64,000 bases of DNA, from positions 2,666,001 to 2,730,000 of the forward strand of contig NZ_JBBOCA010000001.1 of assembly GCF_038002225.1 (NCBI RefSeq). The letters are read 5' to 3'. The notes under the pieces were generated by a model that was given only the letters and a program-made list of their open reading frames with translations, did no database searches and was not told the origin of the DNA. Positions 52,097 through 60,805 of the stretch are shown in pieces (position 1 is the first letter of the stretch; every line of letters begins with the position of its first letter). A program made the position numbers and the translations under genes. This DNA is from Paenibacillus sp. FSL R7-0204. Lineage in GTDB: Bacteria; Bacillota; Bacilli; Paenibacillales; Paenibacillaceae.

Positions 52097-52324
52097 ATAT
52101 GCTGTTCTGCTTGTTTATGCAAATTTTGCCCAAATAAACCTTGCACTTAGGCCCTACCTGTGTAATATAATAGTACATACTAAATATTGCAGATGTGTGG
52201 AAGCGTTAACAAAAGTAGGAAAAGCCTAGGGTTATGTGGCAGGACGGATGCTTACGGGATGTGTTTTGGACGATGCTGATGGAAGGAAGCGGAGGGCTCA
52301 CACAACTTTTAGGAGGCGAGGACC

Positions 52325-53047
52325 ATGACCATCACCTTGTTTTCCCGGGAAATAACCTATGGAAAAAAGGATGTCGCCGAACTGGAGACTGCTTCGATTA
52401 AAGTACAGCTGATCTATGACAAGGTGTTGTTCATGCTTCATAACCATCTCCCGGATTCTCTGTGGGATGCATGGATCGGCGTGCCTTATGAGATCATTTC
52501 TTCTCTATATAAAGGGGACAATGACAGCGGGAGTGTGTTTCAGAAATGGATTCAAGGCCCGTCCGGCTGGAAATGCATCGGCTGTGAACGGCATTGTCTG
52601 GAGCCTGTAACGGCAAAGGAAGGAAGTGGCTCAAATGCTCAGCGCCGTTTTACTTTTCATAATGGAATTAGCCAGAGCATGGTACTTCAAGCTGTAATCT
52701 GGTCTATGTATGAGAACACCCGGCTGCTTCAGCCTTACTTGGGGGAGGAGGCTTTTCTGAGTGAGGAGGATATGGAGCTAATCTCTGTATACTTCGTGCC
52801 AACCTATCTGACTCCGGCACCGCTGAGCGAATTGAACAAGCCAGCCAAAGAATATAAGGACAAGAACATCAGAGTGTATCAGGAATGGATCTCTGCTCCC
52901 GATCTGGTGCTGCAGTGGAATGGCGGCCTGACCGAAGGCAGATGGATGACGGGTGTATATGTGGATCATTCACGGTTCGCCGGACTTGGCCCCTATCTGA
53001 AGGATGCGCAGGGCAAGAGGACTTATATGCAAGCGACGGTTCGATAG
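52325..53047 (+). CDS. Hypothetical protein with a CxxCxxxC cluster, 240 aa
   Basis: A well-expressed-looking frame (TAGGAGGCGAGG before the ATG) encoding a 240-residue soluble protein rich in Trp and Tyr. A Cys cluster, WKCIGCERHCLEPV (CxxCxxxC), at ~85-98 could bind zinc or iron-sulfur. Other segments (LFMLHNHLPDSLWDAWIGVPYEI as location; LVLQWNGGLTEGRWMTGVYVDHS) match nothing I recognise. No signal peptide. It is monocistronic, followed by the 53127 hairpin. Confidence 0.7.
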   Translation: MTITLFSREITYGKKDVAELETASIKVQLIYDKVLFMLHNHLPDSLWDAWIGVPYEIISSLYKGDNDSGSVFQKWIQGPSGWKCIGCERHCLEPVTAKEGSGSNAQRRFTFHNGISQSMVLQAVIWSMYENTRLLQPYLGEEAFLSEEDMELISVYFVPTYLTPAPLSELNKPAKEYKDKNIRVYQEWISAPDLVLQWNGGLTEGRWMTGVYVDHSRFAGLGPYLKDAQGKRTYMQATVR

Positions 53048-53126
53048 AGAAGGTGAAGCTCGAAAAAAAGAGTTGAACTTGAAGCCAGGTCGTCGCTGCG
53101 GTGAACATTTGGACTTCCGGCCGCTG

Positions 53127-53175
53127 TTGTGTTTGGATTTCCAAACCGCTCTTCGCGGTAGAAATCCAAACACAA
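53127..53175. repeat. 49-nt perfect-stem hairpin, REP-like
   Basis: TTGTGTTTGGATTTC (53127-53141) and GAAATCCAAACACAA (53161-53175) are exact complements. A second stem ACCGC/GCGGT lies inside with loop TCTTC. A degenerate copy of the left part (TTTGGACTTCCGGCCGCT) lies just upstream at 53108-53125. There is no T-tract, so it is not a standard terminator. Confidence 0.8.
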
Positions 53176-53237
53176 AGGCGATCGTTCCGCTCCTCCTCTA
53201 TTTCTACTTCTAGTCACTCACAGCATCAGAAGCCACT

Positions 53238-53684
53238 CTACTCCGCCCGGTTATTCCTCCGCCGGATCAAGTACACGGTGCTTAAGATGACCAGTCCTGC
53301 CGTAACAGAAATGATCAGAATCACCTTCCCGTTCGCACCGCTGTCAGCTGCTGATTGGGCGGCGGTTGGATTCACGAAGGTAACGATAAGGATACAGGCC
53401 GCCACCACTATGGCCAGAATTGCACCCCCAATGCTTCTCCCTATCGCTCCGCTCTGCCCGCTGCCCGGTCCCACATATGAACCGCTCCAGATTAGCCGTA
53501 CCAGATAGGAACCCACACCCAGCATGAAAATCGTGTAATTGCTAAGCGGATACTCCAGCCACTTCATTCCATAGTTTTGCAGTCCCATGTCTGCCAACAA
53601 TAAGAATGCCATCAAAAGAAATGCCTGATTCCCCGCCTTGTGCCGCTTCTGCAGTTGTCTCTCATCCAGGTTCGTTCTGCTCAT
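53238..53684 (-). CDS. Small membrane protein paired with an Xre regulator
   Basis: A 148-residue protein with four hydrophobic segments (AFLLMAFLLLADMGLQNYG, IFMLGVGSYLVRLIW, IGGAILAIVVAACILIVTF, VILIISVTAGLVILSTVYLI as landmarks). The cytosolic start reads MSRTNLDERQLQKRHKAGN. It overlaps the upstream Xre gene by 23 bases, a common pairing in Firmicutes where a small Xre (YozG-like) repressor is cotranscribed with a DUF-type membrane protein. GGAGGG is nine bases before ATG 53684. Function unknown. Confidence 0.75.
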   Translation of the reverse strand: MSRTNLDERQLQKRHKAGNQAFLLMAFLLLADMGLQNYGMKWLEYPLSNYTIFMLGVGSYLVRLIWSGSYVGPGSGQSGAIGRSIGGAILAIVVAACILIVTFVNPTAAQSAADSGANGKVILIISVTAGLVILSTVYLIRRRNNRAE

Positions 53685-53886
53685 CCTTCGTTCCCTCCCA
53701 AAATAGTTGATCCAGCGTCTTCCCAAGTGTTACACAAATGTCAATGCACAGCCTCAGGGTGGGGTTGTAATCACCGTTCTCAATCGCGATAATCGTCTGC
53801 CTTGTGACCCCCACGGCATCTGCGAGCTGTTTTTGCGACATGTCTTTTGCCGCTCTGGAGGCTTTGAGCCTTAAGTTTTTCCCCAT
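53662..53886 (-). CDS. Xre-family helix-turn-helix regulator (YozG-like)
   Basis: A 74-residue protein that is almost entirely one Xre domain: LRLKASRAAKDMSQKQLADAVGVTRQTIIAIENGDYNPTLRLCIDIC (location only; key words MSQKQLA, VTRQTI, IENGDYNP), ending with LGKTLDQLFW. It overlaps the membrane protein gene and likely controls this pair. GAGGTGAGGGA precedes the ATG. Confidence 0.9.
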   Translation of the reverse strand: MGKNLRLKASRAAKDMSQKQLADAVGVTRQTIIAIENGDYNPTLRLCIDICVTLGKTLDQLFWEGTKDEQNEPG

Positions 53887-54082
53887 TCCCTCACCTCACG
53901 CATATTGTAAAATATATAAAACAAAATGTCTAGTATATTTAACATTTAGAGAACTGGATTTTTCGTTCATTAAAATTTGTTATATTCAGTGCGTACAATC
54001 ACAAGTTTTGCCTAAAGCCAGTGATAAGGTGTAGAAGTGAAAAGAAGCACAAACCTACATCTTAACCTGAGGAGGGGCCAAC

Positions 54083-54808
54083 ATGGCGTCCAATCAATTA
54101 AACGATACAACAATTCATCCCGGGTTCACCCCGGAAGCAATGGTCAGAGATATTGTTCTGCAATTCCCCAAAGCAGCAGATTATTTCAAAGCACAGCGGA
54201 TCGATTTCTGCTGCGGAGGCGCAAAGCCGCTGGCTGAAGCCGCTGCCGAGAAGGGTCTTGACCCGGCAGCAATGGTGCAGGAGCTGAACAAGCTGCAAGA
54301 GCAGCATCCGGTGCTGGAAGAGGATACCGCCTGGAACGAGGCTTCGTCAGAGGAGCTGGTGGATTATATTGTGAACAAGCATCACCGTTACCTGCGTGAA
54401 GAGCTTCCGCTAATCAGTCAAAATGTAACCAAGGTGTTCCGCGTTCACGGTGAGGATTCACCGCACCTCGGAGAGATGCACCGTCTGTTCAATATGTTGC
54501 GTGAAGAGCTGCTGCAGCATACGGCGAAGGAAGAAGAGAGTGAATTCCCTAAGATGCTGGCCTACACTCAGAACCCGACCGAAGAAGGATTTGCTGAGCT
54601 GCGCGGACTGCTGCATAATCTGGAAGCCGAGCATGACGGGGCCGGAGAGATCCTGCGCGAGCTGCGCAGAGTTACTAATGACTACACACCGCCCGCACAT
54701 GCCTGCACGACTTATCGCCTGACCTATGCCCGTCTTGAAGAACTGGAAGGCATGACGTTCGAGCACGTGCATCTGGAGAACAACATTCTGTTCCTGCGTT
54801 ATCAATAG
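54083..54808 (+). CDS. scdA: Iron-sulfur cluster repair di-iron protein (Ric/ScdA/YtfE)
   Basis: A 241-residue protein repairing Fe-S clusters damaged by nitric oxide or peroxide. The N-terminal ScdA domain has IDFCCGGAKPLAEA (~40-53). The hemerythrin-like di-iron domain supplies His/Glu ligands in NKHHRYLREELP, RVHGED, HTAKEEESEFP, LEAEHDGAGEI and FEHVHLENNILF. GAGGAGGGG precedes the ATG. Its position a little ahead of the nitrite reductase operon fits a nitrosative-stress role. Confidence 0.93.
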   Translation: MASNQLNDTTIHPGFTPEAMVRDIVLQFPKAADYFKAQRIDFCCGGAKPLAEAAAEKGLDPAAMVQELNKLQEQHPVLEEDTAWNEASSEELVDYIVNKHHRYLREELPLISQNVTKVFRVHGEDSPHLGEMHRLFNMLREELLQHTAKEEESEFPKMLAYTQNPTEEGFAELRGLLHNLEAEHDGAGEILRELRRVTNDYTPPAHACTTYRLTYARLEELEGMTFEHVHLENNILFLRYQ

Positions 54809-54823
54809 GACCTGCTGCAATGG

Positions 54824-54852
54824 AAAAGTCCCTTCGGGGGCTTTTTGCTTTT
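54824..54852 (+). terminator. Terminator after scdA
   Basis: AAAAGTCCC-TTCGG-GGGCTTTTT hairpin, then GCTTTTT. Confidence 0.75.
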
Positions 54853-54940
54853 TATACCGGCAGAAATGATTTGAGAACCCTTCCTCTATGCGTTATCCTT
54901 AAAGAGTCTGGGAAAATACATATGAAGGCGGTGCCGTGGA

Positions 54941-55627
54941 ATGTCCACGAAATGGATGCGCTTCATGCTGTGCCTTCTCTTGCTGGCCGCGGCAAGCGGT
55001 TGCGGCTTGGGATCAGGGAATGGCGGCAGCAGTAACGGAGGCCAGGGATTAACCTTTTCAGTCAAGGTGGGTGACAGTGAAATGGCCGGAAGCTCGGCCA
55101 GATTGCTTAACGAAGCTTACGTGCCTGGGAATTCAATAATAGAGCTGTTCAGGAAGAGCGGTGTTGTTACATTTTCAGCGGATGGAACTAGTATTCTTGA
55201 GGTGAATAAAGTCTCTCTGGGTGAGGATATGAGCTGGGAGATTCAGGTGAACGGCAAGAAGGTTCAAGAGCTGAATACAACCCTGGAACCGGGTTCGGCC
55301 ATTACGATGTCAGCAGGGCCTGCCGGAACCGGAAAGATGTTTCAGCCTGTCATCATCACTGTGAACGGGGGGAGCGAGCAGCCGGAGCTGACACATTCGC
55401 ATGTGCTTACTTTTATGCAGGATATGTCCGTCAAGGGACTGCTCCAGAACAGCGGTATGGTCCGGCTTGCCGAAGATAACCGTACCGTTCTTACTGTGAT
55501 GGAGTATACCCCGCTCAGCAGCGAGGAATGGAGACTGAAGGTCAACGACAAAGGGCTGCTCGGCAATGGAGTGGACATGAAGCTCAGACCGCAGGACAAG
55601 CTGGAGATCTCTCTGGTACTGAAATAA
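54941..55627 (+). CDS. Lipoprotein with two DUF4430-like domains
   Basis: A 228-residue lipoprotein: signal WMRFMLCLLLLAAASGC with lipobox, a Gly/Ser/Asn-rich linker, then two similar ~85-residue units. Unit 1 contains SIIELFRKSGVVTFSADG and MSWEIQVNGKKVQ; unit 2 contains SVKGLLQNSGMVRLAEDN and EEWRLKVNDKGL. Each ends in a strand after a proline-glycine turn (LEPGSAITM, RPQDKLEISL). The pattern resembles DUF4430 (transcobalamin-C-like) domains. GAAGGCGG precedes the ATG. Role unknown. Confidence 0.75.
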   Translation: MSTKWMRFMLCLLLLAAASGCGLGSGNGGSSNGGQGLTFSVKVGDSEMAGSSARLLNEAYVPGNSIIELFRKSGVVTFSADGTSILEVNKVSLGEDMSWEIQVNGKKVQELNTTLEPGSAITMSAGPAGTGKMFQPVIITVNGGSEQPELTHSHVLTFMQDMSVKGLLQNSGMVRLAEDNRTVLTVMEYTPLSSEEWRLKVNDKGLLGNGVDMKLRPQDKLEISLVLK

Positions 55628-55667
55628 GTGAATGGAGTAGATGAGTGAGTTTGTGTACCCGATGAAC

Positions 55668-55705
55668 GGATATCTGTGCGAAAATGCATGGGTATCCTTT
55701 TTTTT
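55668..55705 (+). terminator. Terminator after the lipoprotein gene
   Basis: GGATATC pairs with GGTATCC, followed by eight Ts. Confidence 0.75.
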
Positions 55706-55774
55706 GAATAATAAATCTCTAAGCTTCACGCCAGAAGTTGTCCTATATAAGGACGGAGAAGTCATTTCCACTTG

Positions 55775-55839
55775 TGTGAAAAAATTCACATAAGATGTGA
55801 CTGTGGTCACACTTGCCACGGAATGGGGGACAGTATAAT
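55775..55839 (+). promoter_or_regulatory. nirB promoter with two perfect Fnr boxes
   Basis: TGTGAAAAAATTCACA (55775-55790) and TGTGACTGTGGTCACA (55796-55811) both fit TGTGA-N6-TCACA exactly, with centres 21 bases (two helical turns) apart. TATAAT lies at 55834-55839. The second box is centred about 42 bases before the likely start, the usual class II activating position. Confidence 0.85.
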
Positions 55840-55895
55840 TTCCCTATCAGATAAAGTTATTGAAGAAATCAGAGTTACTGAAGGAGGGTCTACCA

Positions 55896-58322
55896 GTGGC
55901 AGCGGAAAGAGAAAAGTTAGTGCTGATTGGGAATGGCATGGCGGGAGTAGGCACTATTGAGCAAATTCTGAAGCTGGGCGGCGCTTATGATATTACTGTC
56001 TTCGGCAGTGAGCCGCATCCCAACTATAACCGGATTATGTTGTCCTATGTACTTGAAGGCAGCAAAACGATTGAAGACATCATTCTCAACGATCTCGGGT
56101 GGTATGAAGATAATCATATTACACTGCATACCGGCACAACGGTTACCCGGATCGATGAACAGAACAAACTAATATTGACCGATAATGGACTGGCGGTTCC
56201 TTACGATAAAGCAATTATTGCAACAGGCTCGAATTCTTTCATTCTACCCGTACCCGGCAGCACTAAGGATGGGGTAGTCGGCTTCCGCGATATCGCGGAC
56301 TGCGATGCGATGCTGGAAGCGGCGAAGCAGTACCGCACGGCGGCTGTTATCGGCGGAGGACTGCTGGGTCTGGAAGCGGCGAAGGGCCTGGTCAATCTGG
56401 GCATGGATGTTACTGTTGTGCATCTGCTGGAGGATCTGATGGAGCGTCAGCTGGACCGTACCGCTTCTTCAATGCTGCAGGCAGAGCTTACGCGTCAAGG
56501 TGTGAAATTCGCCATGGGCAAGCAGACGGTTGAACTGACCGGCGAAGAACGGGTTACCGGTCTGCGCTTCAGTGACGGCAGTGAGCTGCCGGCAGAGTTT
56601 GTCGTGATGGCTGTTGGAATCAAGCCGAATGTGCAGCTTGCGAAGGACAGCGGAATTACCGTTAACCGCGGGATCGTAGTTGACGATTATATGCAGACTT
56701 CTATGTCAGATGTGTATTCTGTCGGCGAATGTACAGAGCACCGGGGTACCTGCTACGGACTCGTTGCACCGCTATTCGAGCAGGGCATGGTTCTCGCCAA
56801 GCATCTGTCCGGTGTTCAGACTCCGGGCTATGAAGGTTCAGTTGTAGCAACCAAGCTCAAAATTTCCGGGGTAGATGTATTCTCCGCTGGTGAATTCACC
56901 GAAACGCCGGAGCATACCGTCATTTCTGCCAAGGATGAATGGAAGCGAACCTACAAGAAGATTTTACTTAAGGATAATGTGATTGTCGGTGCCGTTCTGT
57001 TCGGTGATGTAACGGAATCTGCCAACCTGCAGAAGCTTGTGAAAAACAGCACAGAGATGACCAATGAAATCTATGATGAGGTTATGGGTACAAGCTGCTG
57101 CGGCGGAGGCGGAGCCAAGAAAGGCATGTCTGTCGAAGCAATGGCCGATGAAGAGATCGTCTGCGGCTGCAACGGCGTAACGAAAAAAGCGATTGTAGAT
57201 GCTGTTACGGAGAACGGCTTCACTACCGTGGATGAGATCAAAGCCTGCACGGGGGCAACCCGCTCCTGCGGCGGCTGTAAGCCAGTGGTGGAGCAAATTC
57301 TGCAATTCGTTCTCGGAGACAGCTTCCAACAGGGCGCCAAGCAGGGAATCTGCAGCTGCACCTCGCTTGGTAGGGATGAGATCGTAGCCGAGATTACGGC
57401 AAAAGGCCTTCGGACCACCAAGGAAGTGATGAATGTCCTGGACTGGAAACAGGCAGAAGGCTGTTCCAAATGCCGCCCGGCAGTGAACTATTATCTGGGG
57501 ATGATCTATCCGGACACACACGAGGACGAGAAGGAATCCCGGTTCGTCAATGAACGGATGAGCGCCAATATTCAGAAGGACGGAACTTATACAGTTATAC
57601 CGCGGATGTATGGCGGGGTGACCACACCTGAGGATTTGAAGCGGATTGCTGATGTGTCCCTGAAGTATGATGTGAAGGTTGTGAAGGTAACGGGCGGACA
57701 ACGTCTTGACCTGATCGGTGTCAAAAAAGAAGATGTACCTAAGGTGTGGGAGGAGCTGGATATGCCGTCCGGCTATGGTTATGCGAAGTCGCTGCGTACG
57801 GTAAAAACTTGCGTGGGTTCGCAGTTCTGCCGCTTCGGCACACAGGATTCCATGGGCATGGGTGCTATGCTTGAGCGTAAATATGAGCGGCTGGATATGC
57901 CGGCCAAGTTCAAGATGGCGGTTAACGGCTGTCCGCGTAACTGTGCAGAATCCTGTACGAAGGATATCGGGATTGTCGGCAATGACGGCGGCTGGGAAGT
58001 GTTCATCGGCGGTAACGGCGGGATTAAGCCGCGCATCGCAGATGCCTTCTGCAAGGTGAAGACCGACGAGGAACTGGTTGAGGTCTGCTCCGCTGTTATC
58101 CAGTACTACCGTGAGACCGGCAATTACCTGGAGAGAACCTCCGAATGGGTAGAGCGTATGGGTCTTGAGCATATCCAGACTGTGGTTATGGGTAATGACG
58201 ACAACCGTAAAGAGCTTGCGGCACGTATTGACTTTGCCCTGGCCCAGGTGAGTGATCCTTGGAAAAAAATGCTGGATGACAAAAACACCCGTACTGCGCT
58301 GTTCGAAGAGACACAGGTATAG
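55896..58322 (+). CDS. nirB: Assimilatory/dissimilatory nitrite reductase large subunit
   Basis: An 808-residue NADH-dependent nitrite reductase. FAD/NAD domains: LVLIGNGMAGVG at the start and AAVIGGGLLGLEAAKGL. Two BFD-type [2Fe-2S] segments follow: VCGCNG...CGGCKPV (~421-460) and ICSCTS...CSKCRP (~485-525). The siroheme/[4Fe-4S] site is TCVGSQFCRFG (~638) with CPRNCAESC (~678). The GTG start at 55896 follows AAGGAGGG; the longer TTG frame was rejected. It is followed by nirD and nirC, under Fnr-type control, so ammonia production during anaerobic growth is likely. Confidence 0.96.
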   Translation: MAAEREKLVLIGNGMAGVGTIEQILKLGGAYDITVFGSEPHPNYNRIMLSYVLEGSKTIEDIILNDLGWYEDNHITLHTGTTVTRIDEQNKLILTDNGLAVPYDKAIIATGSNSFILPVPGSTKDGVVGFRDIADCDAMLEAAKQYRTAAVIGGGLLGLEAAKGLVNLGMDVTVVHLLEDLMERQLDRTASSMLQAELTRQGVKFAMGKQTVELTGEERVTGLRFSDGSELPAEFVVMAVGIKPNVQLAKDSGITVNRGIVVDDYMQTSMSDVYSVGECTEHRGTCYGLVAPLFEQGMVLAKHLSGVQTPGYEGSVVATKLKISGVDVFSAGEFTETPEHTVISAKDEWKRTYKKILLKDNVIVGAVLFGDVTESANLQKLVKNSTEMTNEIYDEVMGTSCCGGGGAKKGMSVEAMADEEIVCGCNGVTKKAIVDAVTENGFTTVDEIKACTGATRSCGGCKPVVEQILQFVLGDSFQQGAKQGICSCTSLGRDEIVAEITAKGLRTTKEVMNVLDWKQAEGCSKCRPAVNYYLGMIYPDTHEDEKESRFVNERMSANIQKDGTYTVIPRMYGGVTTPEDLKRIADVSLKYDVKVVKVTGGQRLDLIGVKKEDVPKVWEELDMPSGYGYAKSLRTVKTCVGSQFCRFGTQDSMGMGAMLERKYERLDMPAKFKMAVNGCPRNCAESCTKDIGIVGNDGGWEVFIGGNGGIKPRIADAFCKVKTDEELVEVCSAVIQYYRETGNYLERTSEWVERMGLEHIQTVVMGNDDNRKELAARIDFALAQVSDPWKKMLDDKNTRTALFEETQV

Positions 58323-58347
58323 TCTAAAGGGAGAGGGAGAGAGCATA

Positions 58348-58692
58348 ATGGAACGGAGCAATCGGGAATGTACGATAGGTACAGTGGAAGATTTCATGCT
58401 GCAGATCGGCCGGGTAGTTCATGCAGGAGAGGTTGAATTAGCGATATTCCGCACATCGGACGGCGCAGTTTATGCGGTCCGCAACCACAGTCCCCACCCG
58501 AAGGGCGGTCCGCTCGCGGAAGGAATCGTATCAGGCTATTATTTATATGATCCGTTGCATGACTGGAAGATCGACCTTCGCACCGGAGAGGTTCAGGCAC
58601 CGGACCGGGGGCAGGCAGAAGTCTATCCAGTTACCGTAGAGGGCGGAGTTGTTAAGGTCACTCTGCCTGCGGCAGTAACAACCCTAAATTAA
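58348..58692 (+). CDS. nirD: Nitrite reductase small subunit
   Basis: A 114-residue Rieske-fold partner of NirB. The loop motifs are NHSPHPKGGPLAEGIVSG and LYDPLHDWKIDLRTG, where Rieske proteins would have CPH and CPLH; both Cys are replaced (Ser, Asp), so no [2Fe-2S] cluster can bind, as in other NirD proteins. ATG 58348 follows GGGAGAGGGAGAG. It lies 25 bases after nirB and 19 before nirC. Confidence 0.92.
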   Translation: MERSNRECTIGTVEDFMLQIGRVVHAGEVELAIFRTSDGAVYAVRNHSPHPKGGPLAEGIVSGYYLYDPLHDWKIDLRTGEVQAPDRGQAEVYPVTVEGGVVKVTLPAAVTTLN

Positions 58693-58711
58693 AGGAAGAG
58701 CAGGTGCGGAT

Positions 58712-59530
58712 ATGTTTACGCAGAGCGTAGAGAATATCGTTGAGACAGCCGTAGGGAAACGCGACAAAATGAATGAGAGCCTGCCCAAATATTTTTTGGC
58801 GGCCCTCCTGGCAGGAGCATATGTGGGTATTGGTATTATTCTGATCTTCTCACTGGGGGCACCGCTGGCGGCGATTAAGTCACCGTTCCAGCCGCTGATT
58901 ATGGGAGCATCCTTCGGGATTGCCTTGACCTTGGTTGTATTCGCAGGCTCAGAGCTGTTTACAGGTAATAATATGTTCTTCACAGTGAGCACGCTTGCCG
59001 GGAGAACTACAGTCTGGGACACGGTGAAGAACTGGGTCCTGGTATTCCTCGGCAATGTGGCCGGTGCTGTGGTGCTGGCGCTGCTGATTCAGGGATCGGG
59101 CCTCTTCAAGGCAGCACCTGCCGAGCATCTGATCTTTGCAGCTGCCGCCAAAAAAATGAGCCTGCCGTTCTCAGAGCTGTTCTTCCGCGGCATCCTCTGT
59201 AACTGGCTGGTCTGCCTGGCACTATGGATGTCCTCCCGCGCCAAGAGTGAAGCGGCGAAGCTGGTCCTGATCTGGTGGTGTCTGTTCGCCTTCATCGCGA
59301 GCGGTTATGAACACAGTGTAGCGAACATGACGCTGCTCAGCGTAGCCGTGCTGCTGCCGAATCATCCAGAGACAGTGAGCATCGCCGGCTGGTTCCACAA
59401 TATGATTCCCGTTACACTCGGCAACATCATCGGCGGCGGTGTCTTTGTCGGAATGGCTTACTGGCTAATCTCACCAGTGCGTACTCCGCGTAAAGTATCT
59501 GCTCCTCCTCAGACTAAGAAAGCAAGTTAG
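58712..59530 (+). CDS. nirC: Formate/nitrite channel, NirC type
   Basis: A 272-residue FNT-family pentameric channel subunit with six helices. Family motifs: LLAGAYVGIGI, VFAGSELFTGNNMFF, GILCNWLVCLALWM, GYEHSVANMTLLS (central His) and LGNIIGGGVFVGMAYW. As last gene of nirBDC it most likely brings nitrite in. A Pro/Lys-rich tail ends the protein and a terminator follows. Confidence 0.93.
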   Translation: MFTQSVENIVETAVGKRDKMNESLPKYFLAALLAGAYVGIGIILIFSLGAPLAAIKSPFQPLIMGASFGIALTLVVFAGSELFTGNNMFFTVSTLAGRTTVWDTVKNWVLVFLGNVAGAVVLALLIQGSGLFKAAPAEHLIFAAAAKKMSLPFSELFFRGILCNWLVCLALWMSSRAKSEAAKLVLIWWCLFAFIASGYEHSVANMTLLSVAVLLPNHPETVSIAGWFHNMIPVTLGNIIGGGVFVGMAYWLISPVRTPRKVSAPPQTKKAS

Positions 59531-59540
59531 ATCCAATATC

Positions 59541-59577
59541 AAGCCCCACAGCTGCTACATGGCTGTGGGGCTTTTTT
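59541..59577 (+). terminator. Terminator of the nirBDC operon
   Basis: AAGCCCCACAGC pairs with GCTGTGGGGCTT, then TTTT. Confidence 0.92.
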
Positions 59578-59621
59578 GCCGCTGAATCCCTGCTATAATA
59601 CACTTCAGGAGGTTATTTCAT

Positions 59622-60242
59622 ATGAATATATTGATTCTTGGTGCCACTGGCCGGGTGGGGAGCCACATTGTTACCCATGCTCTTCAGGATGGACATCATG
59701 TTACAGTGTTGGTCCGTAACCCGGAGAAGGTTCAGCCGCTCCATGCCAACCTGACGATCCTCCAAGGTAATGTTCTTAATCAAGAAGATGTTGCCCGGGC
59801 AGTGAATGGAAAGGATGTAGTTATTAGTGCATTGAACACCGATGGGACAACCACGCTTACAGACAGTATGCCTTTTATCATCGGAGCCATGTATGAGGAA
59901 GGGATAGAGCGCATTATTACCGTAGGAACTGCGGGCATTCTTCAAAGTGAGCTTTCCCCGGAACTCCTGCGTTACCAATCCAGCGAATCTAAACGCAGGT
60001 CAACCCGTGCTGCAGAAGAACATGAACAAGCCTATCGCTTGCTGGAGCGATCGACTCTGAAATGGACCATTGTGTGCCCAACCGCTCTGCTGGAAGGAGA
60101 ACGCATAGGGACCTATCGTGTGAGACGAGATATTTTGCCCGGAGGCGGTACTGAAATATCTGTAGCGGATACAGCAGAATTTACTTATAGTCAAATTGAT
60201 GCTGGCGATTTCATAAGATCCCGTGTAGGTATAGCTTACTGA
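59622..60242 (+). CDS. NAD(P)-binding oxidoreductase, NmrA/SDR-like
   Basis: A 206-residue atypical short-chain dehydrogenase. The start MNILILGATGRVGSHIV is the GxxGxxG dinucleotide fold; DVVISALN, RIITVGTAGIL and WTIVCPTALLEGE follow. This NmrA/BVR-B-like group often has sensory or reductase roles on small molecules. AGGAGG precedes the ATG. It may be cotranscribed with the Nudix gene 43 bases on. Confidence 0.85.
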   Translation: MNILILGATGRVGSHIVTHALQDGHHVTVLVRNPEKVQPLHANLTILQGNVLNQEDVARAVNGKDVVISALNTDGTTTLTDSMPFIIGAMYEEGIERIITVGTAGILQSELSPELLRYQSSESKRRSTRAAEEHEQAYRLLERSTLKWTIVCPTALLEGERIGTYRVRRDILPGGGTEISVADTAEFTYSQIDAGDFIRSRVGIAY

Positions 60243-60285
60243 TAAAAGTGATCTATTTAGAAAATGAACGGAGGAGAGGGCTGCG

Positions 60286-60768
60286 ATGGCAAGCTTTAAC
60301 CATTTTGGCGTATATGGAATTTGTCAGCGTGACGGCAGGCTGCTGGTGATCCATAAAGGAAGAGGCCCGTATAGCGGAAGATACGATCTGCCGGGGGGAA
60401 GACTGGAGACTGGTGAAGCACTGGTTGACGGCTTGATCAGAGAGTTTATTGAAGAGACTGGTTATACAGTAAAGGTGCAACAAAACTTGGGTACCATCGA
60501 TTTCTTTATCCGGCATAACGAAGATCACTTTACGCAAATGCATCATTTGGCAGCCTTGTATCAGGTTGAATTGACCGGGGAAGAAGGTCCTGTTGCCATT
60601 TCAATGTTCGAAGAACAGGATTCCTGCGGGGCGGAGTGGGTGGATATCACTAGAATAACACTCGATTCAGCTTCTCCGCTAGCCGTATATGCTGCAAAGT
60701 TCCTAAGGGGTGAGGAGCTGCCTGTAACACCAGAATATTATGATGATTGGGAAGTAAAAGGCACATAG
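60286..60768 (+). CDS. Nudix hydrolase
   Basis: A 160-residue Nudix protein. The Nudix box begins at GGRLETGEALVDGLI and ends REFIEETG (GX5EX7REUXEEXGU, residues ~37-59). Preceding strands GVYGICQRDGRLLVI and YDLPGG are standard. Substrate probably a nucleotide derivative. GGAGGAG lies before the ATG. No terminator on this strand is obvious. Confidence 0.9.
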   Translation: MASFNHFGVYGICQRDGRLLVIHKGRGPYSGRYDLPGGRLETGEALVDGLIREFIEETGYTVKVQQNLGTIDFFIRHNEDHFTQMHHLAALYQVELTGEEGPVAISMFEEQDSCGAEWVDITRITLDSASPLAVYAAKFLRGEELPVTPEYYDDWEVKGT

Positions 60769-60805
60769 GATGTGCCGCTAGTGCGGTGAATTCATCGGCA
60801 GACAA

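Noticed and set aside
56964..58397. Long minus-strand frame opposite nirB (477 codons)
   Set aside because: Antisense shadow of nirB. It crosses the nirD start, has no plausible ribosome site, and is His/Leu/Arg-rich as expected from the reverse strand.
58348..58692. Loss of Rieske cysteines in NirD as evidence of inactivation
   Set aside because: NirD proteins do not need the cluster. The rest of the protein, spacing and operon position are intact.
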